DNA from: an uncultured Duganella sp.
GTDB lineage: Bacteria > Pseudomonadota > Gammaproteobacteria > Burkholderiales > Burkholderiaceae
Direction of reading: 5' to 3'
Length of the DNA: 28,957 nucleotides
Assembly (NCBI GenBank): GCA_946482635.1
Contig: CAMLSG010000048.1
Location: forward strand, 1 to 28,957
This document shows positions 15,290 through 22,321 of the stretch, in pieces (position 1 is the first letter of the stretch; every line of letters starts with the position of its first letter). Position numbers and translations under genes: made by a program. The notes under the pieces are model-generated. The model worked only from the letters and a program-made list of their open reading frames with translations, did not search any database and was not told the origin of the DNA.

Positions 15290-16230
15290 AGCACAAGCTC
15301 CTCATGCCGCAAGGCGGCGCCCAGCGTCAGGAACTGGCGCACCTGCTCCGCCGGCGCATGCAGGCTTGGGGCCTCCGCCAGGTCGAACACGTCGCCCAGG
15401 CCGAACGACTCCACCGGCATGTACATCTGCGCCGACAGGAAGTCCTGCAGCGAAGGCACGCCGGTCGGCGCCAGCATCAACCGTGAAATGCTGATGAAGT
15501 GGTATTGGCGGTCAAAGTGGTCCAGCGAGCGTTGCAGCTCCAGCGCGATCTTGTCGAATGCCGCGTGGCGCCGCTCCAGGTCCTGCTCCTGCAGCATGGC
15601 CAGCGTGACGTCAAAGTGGCGGGCCAGGTACAACTCTTTGCTGTAGCTCACCGTCAGCAGGCCGCCGGCGGCATCGAAAGACAGCATGGCCAGCCCGCGC
15701 CCCTCCGGCTCCAGCAGCGCGGAGATATTCCGCTGCGCCATCTCGGGAATGTCGATTACCGACAGCGGAACCTGGGCTTCCGCGAACATATCCTGGCGCG
15801 ACTGGATCAGGCTGTTGCGGGCCGCAATCGCGAACATCGAATGGGCGCGGTTGCCGGCAGCCTTGTCGACCGGGATGTCCAGCACATCGATCGTGGCATC
15901 GTCGATATGGAAGTCCAGCATGTCCTTCAAGCGCCAGCGCACGGCAGTCTTCAGTTCATCCTGCGGTACATTCGGCGCTTCGACCTGGAGCAGTTGGTAT
16001 TCGCCGCCGGCCAGCAAGGTCGAGCCCGTGAAATTGCCGGCTTGCGTATCGCGCACCGCGCGCGCCAATGCATCCGCCGACAAGCTCGGTGTAAGCGGAT
16101 GGAATGCCGCGAGCTTGACGATTGGTTTAGCGGCAGGCTGCCGCTCGACGCGCGCCACGCTGATCCCATCCGCATGGAAGGACGTCACTAGAATTCCCTC
16201 TTTTTTTCTTGCCTTGGAGAAAAGTCGCAT
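15286..16230 (-). CDS. mshI: MSHA biogenesis protein MshI (PilM-like, actin-fold)
   Basis: A 314-aa cytoplasmic protein, first gene of operon 1. It has the PilM/GspL-cytoplasmic plan: GILVTSFHADGISVARVERQ near residues 12-31, an LLAGGEYQLLQVEAPNVPQDELKTAVRWRLKDML region typical of PilM, and a second half with AMLSFDAAGGLLTVSYSKELY. No membrane helix is visible, so it should bind the PilN-like protein from the cytoplasmic side. GGCGG just before ATG 16230 can serve as ribosome site. It diverges from mshQ across a 164-bp gap with a TATAAT on its strand. Confidence 0.9.
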   Translation of the reverse strand: MRLFSKARKKEGILVTSFHADGISVARVERQPAAKPIVKLAAFHPLTPSLSADALARAVRDTQAGNFTGSTLLAGGEYQLLQVEAPNVPQDELKTAVRWRLKDMLDFHIDDATIDVLDIPVDKAAGNRAHSMFAIAARNSLIQSRQDMFAEAQVPLSVIDIPEMAQRNISALLEPEGRGLAMLSFDAAGGLLTVSYSKELYLARHFDVTLAMLQEQDLERRHAAFDKIALELQRSLDHFDRQYHFISISRLMLAPTGVPSLQDFLSAQMYMPVESFGLGDVFDLAEAPSLHAPAEQVRQFLTLGAALRHEELVL

Positions 16231-16282
16231 GCCGCCAATTTAAAAAGAAAACGTTACGCGAGGTTCGCGCCGTAGATGCTTG

Positions 16283-16288
16283 ATTATA
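16283..16288 (-). promoter_or_regulatory. Putative -10 box of the mshI operon
   Basis: Reads TATAAT on the minus strand in the AT-rich divergent mshI-mshQ gap. Transcription from about 16276 would leave a leader of about 46 nt before mshI. The -35 at 17 bp spacing is poor (TAAAAG), so an activator may be needed. Function is inferred. Confidence 0.4.
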
Positions 16289-16359
16289 TTCAAGATCACA
16301 TTACACTTTTACTAAATTTTCACGGATTCTCAATTTATTTATAAGGCGGTGTTACGGTC

Positions 16360-16365
16360 TTGACA
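16360..16365 (+). promoter_or_regulatory. Consensus -35 hexamer (TTGACA) upstream of mshQ
   Basis: A perfect TTGACA 30 bp before the mshQ ATG. At 18 bp spacing the -10 would be TCTGAT (16384-16389), and transcription would then begin at or next to the start codon 16395. mshQ also lacks a recognisable ribosome site, so a leaderless mRNA is conceivable. Alternatively the real promoter lies further upstream and this match is chance. Confidence 0.25.
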
Positions 16366-16394
16366 CATTCTGTTTCCACATGGTCTGATTCGCC

Positions 16395-18959
16395 ATGATT
16401 TCACGCGCAATCCTCGCCCTCTTCCTGTGGTGTGCGGCCACGCTGGCGCACGCGCAAAGCTATACCTGGCCAGCGGACCTGACCGGCCCCGACTTCAATT
16501 GCACCCTGCTTGCGCCCGGCGAATACAACTGCCCGGCGATGAACTTTTCCAAGGACGTCTACATCGTCATCGCGTCCCCGCTGGTCGTGCACGTCAATGG
16601 CAACTTCACTGCGGCGAAGAATTTCATCATTCCCAAAGGCGCATCGCTGCTGCTGGATGTCATCGGCAGCGTGACCTTCGCCAAGGACATGAACGGCTAC
16701 CTGGATATCAAGTCAACCAAGAGCATGAGCTTCGCCAAGAACACCATTCTTTATGGCGACCTCAATTCCGGCGACAACATTACGATCGCCAAGGACTCGC
16801 TGATTGGCGGCGATGTCTTCACCAAGAATACCCTCAAGGTGGGCAAGAACAGCAGCATCACCGGCGACTGCTCGTATACAAACACTAATTACTACTGCCA
16901 CAAAGTGACGCCGCCGCCAGACGTCGCATTCGACCATTTCCTGATCGAGCATGAAGGCACCGGCCTCACCTGTACGCCGTCCGAAGTGACCGTCTGGGCC
17001 TGCACCGGCACCAGCAGCAGCGGCGGGACCTGCCCTACCACCACAAGCGGAGCGTCCGGCAAATTGCAGGTCAAGAACGCCGCCGGGACGGTGATTGCGA
17101 CCTACGATTTCAGCATTCCCGCAGGCCAGACCAATGCAACGGTGCTGGTTCCCTATGCCGGCACCGAAACAGTCTTTTTTGCAACCACCACATCCGGCTA
17201 CTCGTGCTGGGATGGCGATGCAGCAAGCTGCCAGCATGTCTACAATGACCTGGGCTTCGACATCAAGATCAGCGACCATGTATCAGCAACAAAGCAAGCC
17301 GTCGACATTTATGCGGTAAGCAAGAGCACCAGCGGCAATACCTGCGTTCCCGCTTTCTCGGGCACCAAGCGCATGTCCTTCACCTGCGCCTACGTCGCCC
17401 CGCGAAGCGCCGCGCCGGTTGCGCCGGGCGATGAACGGCCGGTCGTGATCGAGGGCGGTGGAAGCTCAAAGAACCTCACTTGCGGTGCCGGCGCGCAGAC
17501 GCTCGACCTGAATTTCGACAGCAGCGGCAAGGCACGCATGGACCTGACTTATAGCGATGCCGGCAAAATCTACCTAGCGGCGAACTACTCCAGCGCAACG
17601 ATGACAGGCGGTGCAGAGTTCATCGCCTATCCGCAAAAGTTCGAAGTCACCTGGCCCAACCCATCGTCTACGCTCGTCGCAGGCGAAGACTTCCGCGTCA
17701 AGGTGACGGCTCTTAACGCCGCCAACAAACCAACGCCGAACTATGGCCGGGACGGCACGAAGGAAAAGATTGACCTGAGCTTCATCCGATGCAAGCCCGC
17801 GAATGGCGACGATGGCACCTCCAGCGGTACGATTGGCGACTTCGCCTACGGCTCGGCCGAATCGACCAATAGCAAATGGGGCGAGGTTGGCACCATCGAC
17901 ATCAAGGCCAGCAGCACCGCTTATCTCGGACTCAAGGTCAACATCGAAGGCAGCAGCGACCTTGACCTCGACACGGCGCCGGGCAAATGCACCGGAAAAT
18001 TCGGCCGCTTCCGCCCGAGCTACTTCAAGACATCCCTCGATGGCGCAACCAGGACGGTCCAGGGCGACACGACCCGCAAATGGGCCTATTCAGGCGAGCC
18101 GGTCGGCGTACTCGTCACGGCCTACAACGCGCAAGGGGACGTCACGTCCAACTACAACAAGGAAGATGATATCGATGGCGTCAGCACGCTGGGCATCGTC
18201 CAGGACCTGAGCTTCACCGCCACCGACGTCGCACCGGCTCCGCTGACCGCTAATCCCGGCCCCGGCGCCCTTAATCCACCCAAAGTGCTTTCGAAGGATC
18301 TCGTCGACCAGGGTGAAGGCGCGGTGCGGGCCAACCTGCCCTATTCTTTCGCCGCTGCCAGCCTGCCGGTCAAGCCTACGGCAATCGCCATCTGCGCCAA
18401 GGACACCGACGGGACCAGTTCGGAAACCCATTGCGACGCCGTGCTGGAAATCCGCAGCGGCCGCCTGCGCATGAGCAATGCCTTCGGTGGCGTGAACAGT
18501 ACCGTCACAATTCCGGCACGGGTCGAATACTGGACCGGCAGCTCCTGGTTGCTGAACCGGGACGACAGTACGACAATCCTGCTGCCGTCTGCCTTCGCCC
18601 TCAACCACGGACCAACGATCAAGGGCGTTACCGTTGCTGGCACGGTCAGCATCCAGCTTGGCAATGGCAAGCTTCAGCTCACCCCGCCCAAGCGTGACTC
18701 CACCACAAACGGCGTAGGCTACGTCGATATTGCAGCCAACCTCGGCGGCCTTGCGAAAGACAGCTCCTGCCTCAGCAACACCGTCGCGTCCACCGGCGCT
18801 CAGCAAGCCTGGCTTCGCTCCCGCAACGGCGCCTGCGACCCAAGCGGCAAGAACGACCCGGTCGTCATCTGGACGCAAGACCCCACGGCGCGCGGCAGTT
18901 TCGGCGTGACCACGCGCGAGAACAAGAGCACCATCCACGTGCGGGAGTCCTTTAATTGA
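16395..18959 (+). CDS. mshQ: MSHA biogenesis protein MshQ (large secreted protein, DUF6701-like)
   Basis: An 854-aa exported protein with signal peptide MISRAILALFLWCAATLAHA (cleavage after residue 20). Residues about 50-160 carry a repeated [FIV]-x-K-[DN] pattern suggestive of a beta-helix. From about 177 there is an MshQ-type beta domain (DHFLIEHEGTGLTCTPSEVTVWACT). The C-terminal half resembles the DUF6701 region of MshQ, with GRFRPSYF near residues 538-545 and the terminal ARGSFGV motif. MshQ is usually the last gene of MSHA loci and may be a tip or surface component. Here it is the first gene of a minor-pilin operon. Its stop overlaps the TTG start of the next gene. Confidence 0.85.
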   Translation: MISRAILALFLWCAATLAHAQSYTWPADLTGPDFNCTLLAPGEYNCPAMNFSKDVYIVIASPLVVHVNGNFTAAKNFIIPKGASLLLDVIGSVTFAKDMNGYLDIKSTKSMSFAKNTILYGDLNSGDNITIAKDSLIGGDVFTKNTLKVGKNSSITGDCSYTNTNYYCHKVTPPPDVAFDHFLIEHEGTGLTCTPSEVTVWACTGTSSSGGTCPTTTSGASGKLQVKNAAGTVIATYDFSIPAGQTNATVLVPYAGTETVFFATTTSGYSCWDGDAASCQHVYNDLGFDIKISDHVSATKQAVDIYAVSKSTSGNTCVPAFSGTKRMSFTCAYVAPRSAAPVAPGDERPVVIEGGGSSKNLTCGAGAQTLDLNFDSSGKARMDLTYSDAGKIYLAANYSSATMTGGAEFIAYPQKFEVTWPNPSSTLVAGEDFRVKVTALNAANKPTPNYGRDGTKEKIDLSFIRCKPANGDDGTSSGTIGDFAYGSAESTNSKWGEVGTIDIKASSTAYLGLKVNIEGSSDLDLDTAPGKCTGKFGRFRPSYFKTSLDGATRTVQGDTTRKWAYSGEPVGVLVTAYNAQGDVTSNYNKEDDIDGVSTLGIVQDLSFTATDVAPAPLTANPGPGALNPPKVLSKDLVDQGEGAVRANLPYSFAAASLPVKPTAIAICAKDTDGTSSETHCDAVLEIRSGRLRMSNAFGGVNSTVTIPARVEYWTGSSWLLNRDDSTTILLPSAFALNHGPTIKGVTVAGTVSIQLGNGKLQLTPPKRDSTTNGVGYVDIAANLGGLAKDSSCLSNTVASTGAQQAWLRSRNGACDPSGKNDPVVIWTQDPTARGSFGVTTRENKSTIHVRESFN

Positions 18960-19423
18960 AGCGCGCGGCCCAAGGCTTCACGATTGTGGAAATGGTGACG
19001 ATCATGGTTGTCATCGGCATCCTGTCCGCCATCGCCATTCCTCGCCTTACCCAGACCAGCGCCTTCAGTTCCAATGCCTACCGCAATGAAATTGCCAGCG
19101 CCCTGCGCCATGCCCAGAAGAGCGCCGTCAGCCACCGCCGCCAGGTCTGCGCGGCGCTGACGAAAACCACGGTCAAGCTGACAATCGCCACCCAGTCGCC
19201 CCCATGCAACCAGGACTTCAGCAGCCCTGACGGATCGCTTGTTTACCAAAGTCGCGACACCGGCGTGGAAGCGGGCGGCGATTTCATCGGCCATACCCTG
19301 TACTTCCAGCCAGGCGGCGAAATCACCACCGACGCCGCAGGCACTGCCTTCGCGGTCGGTCCGATCGCCGTCAGCGGCCAGGCGCCATTGATGATCGATG
19401 GAAGGACGGGCTATGTCGAATAG
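18956..19423 (+). CDS. mshC: Prepilin-like protein MshC (GspH/FimT type), TTG start
   Basis: A 155-aa minor prepilin. The leader MKRAAQG is followed by FTIVEM, with Glu5 of the mature chain and a hydrophobic helix (VTIMVVIGILSAIAIPRL). The cleavage motif fixes the start as TTG 18956, since there is no ATG before the motif. GGGAG at 18943-18947 gives a spacing of 8 bp, and TTGA overlaps the mshQ stop. FimT/GspH-like features are the early RLTQTSAFSSNAYRNEIASALRHAQKSAV segment and a short beta-rich C-terminal domain. Position between mshQ and mshD supports MshC. It probably acts in the tip complex that primes pilus assembly. Confidence 0.85.
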   Translation: MKRAAQGFTIVEMVTIMVVIGILSAIAIPRLTQTSAFSSNAYRNEIASALRHAQKSAVSHRRQVCAALTKTTVKLTIATQSPPCNQDFSSPDGSLVYQSRDTGVEAGGDFIGHTLYFQPGGEITTDAAGTAFAVGPIAVSGQAPLMIDGRTGYVE

Positions 19424-19874
19424 CTCCCCACGTGGCTTCACGCTGGTCGAGATGATCATCGCAATGGTGATCATCTCGGTCGGCCTTGCCGGTGTCATGG
19501 CCGTATTGGCCCGTACCGGCGTACAAAGCGCCGACCCAATGATGACGAAGCAGGTAACCGCCATCGCCGAAGGCATGATGGAAGAGATCATGCTCAAGCC
19601 AGTGAAGGGCCCCGGCACTCCCGTGCCGCCTGGCGCTGGCTGCATCCGGACCGATTTCGACGAGATCAAGGATTACGATGGATACAACCAGCCGGTCTGC
19701 GACGTTACCGGCACGCCCGGCATAGCCGGGTACACGGTCAAGGTCAGCGTGGCCCCGGCCAGCGGCAATGCGCTGGCCGGCGGCGTGCCTGGCACGGAGG
19801 TCGTCCGCATCCAGGTCACCGTCAGCCACGGTTCCACCAGTTATGCGCTGGCCGGCTGGCGCTACGCCTATTGA
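19413..19874 (+). CDS. mshD: Prepilin-like protein MshD (GspI/PilV type)
   Basis: A 153-aa minor prepilin. ATG 19413 has AAGGA at 19402-19406 and gives leader MSNSSPRG followed by FTLVEMIIAMVIISVGLAGVMAVL, with Glu5. An ATG at 19398 would add five residues. The helix with SVGLAG and the following AIAEGMMEEIML segment are typical of the PilV/GspI/MshD group. It overlaps mshC by 11 bp and precedes mshO by 10 bp. Confidence 0.87.
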   Translation: MSNSSPRGFTLVEMIIAMVIISVGLAGVMAVLARTGVQSADPMMTKQVTAIAEGMMEEIMLKPVKGPGTPVPPGAGCIRTDFDEIKDYDGYNQPVCDVTGTPGIAGYTVKVSVAPASGNALAGGVPGTEVVRIQVTVSHGSTSYALAGWRYAY

Positions 19875-19884
19875 GGACCTGGTC

Positions 19885-20700
19885 ATGGACAGGCTACAGC
19901 GCGGATTTACCCTGGTTGAACTGATCGTTGTGATGGTGATCATGGGCATCCTGGCCGGCATCCTGGTGGTGTTCTTCCGCCCGGCGATGCAAAACTACTT
20001 CGACGCGTCGCGCCGTGCGGCCCTCAGCGACGCTGCGGATCGCGCCATGCGCAAGCTGACGCGCGACGTGCGCGTGTCGGTGCCAAATTCCGTGCGCACC
20101 CATGGCGGCCAATGCCTGGAAATGGTGCCCACTTCAGCAGGCGGCCGTTATCGCACCGCGCCCGACATTAACAATGCCCCGTCGCTTGCAGCTGAACCCG
20201 GCCGGACGGTGACCGCCTTCGACGCAATGACCGATGTGAGTGCGGCGGCCAACGACTGGATCGTCATCGGCAACCAGAATCCTGATGATGTGTACATCGG
20301 CAGCAATCGCGGCGTCATCGGCAGCATAGATGCGCCGCCGGTTGCCGGGATCGGCGTAAAACGTGTGACGCTGGCGGGCGCCGGCATGAGCGTCCCGGCC
20401 GGCTACGATGGCGCCAGGTTCGTCGTCGTGCCCGCAGCACAGGGGCCGGTATCTTATGTTTGCCAGGACAGGACGTTGTATCGGATCTCGGGCTACGCCT
20501 TTGCCAGCCCTGGCGCCTGCCCCGCAGTCACTGCCAGTTCCGCGGTCGTGGCCCGGAATGTGTCGGCCTGCAGTTTCGCCTACAACCCCAATCCCGGCGC
20601 TACGCAGGAAAGCGGCTATGTCGAAGTCGACCTCACGCTTGAGGAAGCCAATGAACTCGTACGCCTTGTATTTGGCGTCCACGTGGACAACCTGCCATGA
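19885..20700 (+). CDS. mshO: Prepilin-like protein MshO (GspJ/PilW type)
   Basis: A 271-aa minor prepilin, the largest of the set. GAGGA at 19873-19877 precedes ATG 19885. Leader MDRLQRG is followed by FTLVELIVVMVIMGILAGILVVFF, with Glu5. The stretch SDAADRAMRKLTRDVRVSVPNSVR is characteristic of MshO/PilW-type proteins. The globular domain is beta-rich with paired cysteines (VCQDRT, ACPAV, ACSFAY). It ends LEEANELVRLVFGVHVDNLP, matching the family's C-terminal pattern. Its stop overlaps the mshP start as ATGA. Confidence 0.88.
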   Translation: MDRLQRGFTLVELIVVMVIMGILAGILVVFFRPAMQNYFDASRRAALSDAADRAMRKLTRDVRVSVPNSVRTHGGQCLEMVPTSAGGRYRTAPDINNAPSLAAEPGRTVTAFDAMTDVSAAANDWIVIGNQNPDDVYIGSNRGVIGSIDAPPVAGIGVKRVTLAGAGMSVPAGYDGARFVVVPAAQGPVSYVCQDRTLYRISGYAFASPGACPAVTASSAVVARNVSACSFAYNPNPGATQESGYVEVDLTLEEANELVRLVFGVHVDNLP

Positions 20701-21173
20701 AGAGCAACAAGCAAAGTGGATTCGGATACATCGCGGCGATCGTCATCGTCGTCGTGCTGGCCATGCTGGGTGTAGCCTCGGCACGCCTCACTACCACGCA
20801 GCAGGCGGGTGCCGCGCAGGACATCCTGTCTGCACGGGCATGGCAGGCGGCGCGCGCCGGAACCGAGTGGGGCCTGTACAACGCGCTGCGCATGAACACG
20901 TGCAACCAAGCGCCAACAACACTGGACCTGCGCGGCGACACTGGCTTCGCTGTTTCCATCACCTGCAGTGCTTTCAACTTTAGCGAAGGCGAAGTGCCGG
21001 GCAGTCCAGGCACGCCACAAGCGAAAACCGTCTTCACGATTAGCGCCGTCGCCTGCAACTCCGCCGCCTGCCCCGACAATGCGAAAGCATCGACGCTCGA
21101 ATACACCGAACGCCGGCGCGTCGTCACAGCCTGTGGCCTGCAAAACGGCGTGCTTCCGCTGGACCCTTGCTAA
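20697..21173 (+). CDS. mshP: Prepilin-like protein MshP (PilX/GspK type, no Glu5)
   Basis: A 158-aa membrane-anchored minor prepilin. Leader MKSNKQSG is followed by FGYIAAIVIVVVLAMLGVASARL, so the cleavage site is normal but mature residue 5 is Ala instead of Glu. Lack of Glu5 is normal for PilX and GspK, which sit at the tip. SARAWQAARAGTEWGLYNALR is the typical PilX/MshP amphipathic helix. Several cysteines in the C-terminal domain may form disulfides. It is the last gene of operon 2 and faces mshA across a strong hairpin. Confidence 0.88.
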   Translation: MKSNKQSGFGYIAAIVIVVVLAMLGVASARLTTTQQAGAAQDILSARAWQAARAGTEWGLYNALRMNTCNQAPTTLDLRGDTGFAVSITCSAFNFSEGEVPGSPGTPQAKTVFTISAVACNSAACPDNAKASTLEYTERRRVVTACGLQNGVLPLDPC

Positions 21174-21178
21174 GGACG

Positions 21179-21206
21179 AAAAAAAAACCAGGCCGCAGCC
21201 TGGTTT
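21179..21206 (-). terminator. Intrinsic terminator between mshA and mshP
   Basis: A perfect 9-bp stem AAACCAGGC / GCCTGGTTT (21185-21193 and 21198-21206) with loop CGCA. On the minus strand it is followed by nine T (the A-run 21179-21187), a strong terminator for the mshE-G-F-A operon, 20 bases after the mshA stop. On the plus strand the T-run is weaker (TTTCTT), but it may also stop mshP transcripts. Confidence 0.88.
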
Positions 21207-21225
21207 CTTGCGGAGCCAGAGAAAA

Positions 21226-21744
21226 TCAGCAGTCGCCAACAGGCGGTGCGGCCGATACGGTAGGCTGTGCATCCGCATTGTCGGTGTGCGTCACCTTGAT
21301 GAAGCACTTCAGGCCGGTTGGATTGCTGGCAACGCTGTTCGGGATAATAGCAATCTCGTCACCGCTGGTCGCAGGGTTGTTGTCCCCCACGCCGGAATTC
21401 GGACCATAAATCTTATAGTCACCTTCAGTGACGCCAGCAACTTTCAGCATGTCCAGGTAGTCCGCATTCTTCGGATAGCCTTTCGTGTCCAGGTCGAGTT
21501 CAATACCGTCGACCGTGACCTTGCTGTCCTTGCCGCCCGACGCCAGCCACTTGCCATGCACCAGCGCCACCGACGACGCAATCGCACCGCGCACGCCATT
21601 CAGGCTCGCCACGCGCGCATCGGCGCCCAGGTTGATAAAGCGCGGCAGGGCCGTCGCAGCCAGGATGCCGAGAATCACCATCACAACGATCAATTCGATC
21701 AGGGTGAAACCGGACTGTTGTTTAGGTGCTTGAAACTTTTTCAT
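21226..21744 (-). CDS. mshA: Major MSHA pilin MshA
   Basis: A 172-aa type IVa-like pilin. ATG 21744 has a strong GGAGAG ribosome site. Leader MKKFQAPKQQSG is followed by FTLIELIVVMVILGILAATALPRF, with Glu5. C147 and C172 can close the C-terminal disulfide loop, as in other pilins. It is the only gene here with a classic pilin pattern and a dedicated strong ribosome site and terminator, as expected for the abundant subunit. No second pilin (mshB) lies next to it. It is 37 bp downstream of mshF; an internal promoter is likely but was not identified. The call MshA over MshB is by composition and context. Confidence 0.9.
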   Translation of the reverse strand: MKKFQAPKQQSGFTLIELIVVMVILGILAATALPRFINLGADARVASLNGVRGAIASSVALVHGKWLASGGKDSKVTVDGIELDLDTKGYPKNADYLDMLKVAGVTEGDYKIYGPNSGVGDNNPATSGDEIAIIPNSVASNPTGLKCFIKVTHTDNADAQPTVSAAPPVGDC

Positions 21745-21781
21745 TAAGCTCTCTCCGAGTACTTGAAGGTGTCTGCGCGGC

Positions 21782-22321
21782 CTATTCAACAATTTGTTCC
21801 AGGGTCACGCCGCCCGGCCCCGGCCCTTCGTGGTTTTGTGTGAGATTTGAAGGGTGCTGTGCGAATTTTACCTTGAAATTCAAGCGTTTCGGGCCGTTTT
21901 CTCCAAAAAACCTGCGCTTATTTAACACATATGACAACGTTGCCGACGAACGGTCGAAGTACCAGTGACCGAAAGGCACAGCGCCATCTTTTGGCGCGTC
22001 GAATTCCCCTGCATAGTTTGGCGGCCGCCGCTCCAGCCAGTCCATCGGATTTTGCCGGGCCAGTCCCGCCAAATCCGCGTCCATCCCTCTTAGATACAAC
22101 GAAGCCGCCCTGCTCGCAAGGGCCGCACGCAAACTCGTTACAACCTGTTCAGCTGCAAGCCGCTCAGCCTCTTGCTGGTAAAAGCTCAGCTTTTGCAGCA
22201 GGACTCCGCATAGAATTGCGAAGATAATCGCCACCACGGCAAACTCAAAGTAACCCGAACCAGCCTGCCGCCAGCGTTGCGGCAAAGCTACATTATTTAC
22301 CGGGGGAAACTTACTATTCAT
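21782..22321 (-). CDS. mshF: MSHA biogenesis protein MshF, prepilin-like
   Basis: A 179-aa protein of operon 3. ATG 22321 overlaps the mshG stop as ATGA. A 21-residue basic N-terminus (RWRQAG) leads to SGYFEFAVVAIIFAILCGVLLQKL. Cleavage after Gly21 would place Glu26 at mature position 5, as in prepilins, though the leader is long and position +1 is Ser. The remainder begins with a helix (SFYQQEAERLAAEQVVTSLRAALASRAASLYLRG) and then a small domain (NPMDWLERRPPNYAGE). Position between mshG and mshA matches MshF of Vibrio; the sequence is divergent, so the name rests mostly on context. Confidence 0.82.
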   Translation of the reverse strand: MNSKFPPVNNVALPQRWRQAGSGYFEFAVVAIIFAILCGVLLQKLSFYQQEAERLAAEQVVTSLRAALASRAASLYLRGMDADLAGLARQNPMDWLERRPPNYAGEFDAPKDGAVPFGHWYFDRSSATLSYVLNKRRFFGENGPKRLNFKVKFAQHPSNLTQNHEGPGPGGVTLEQIVE

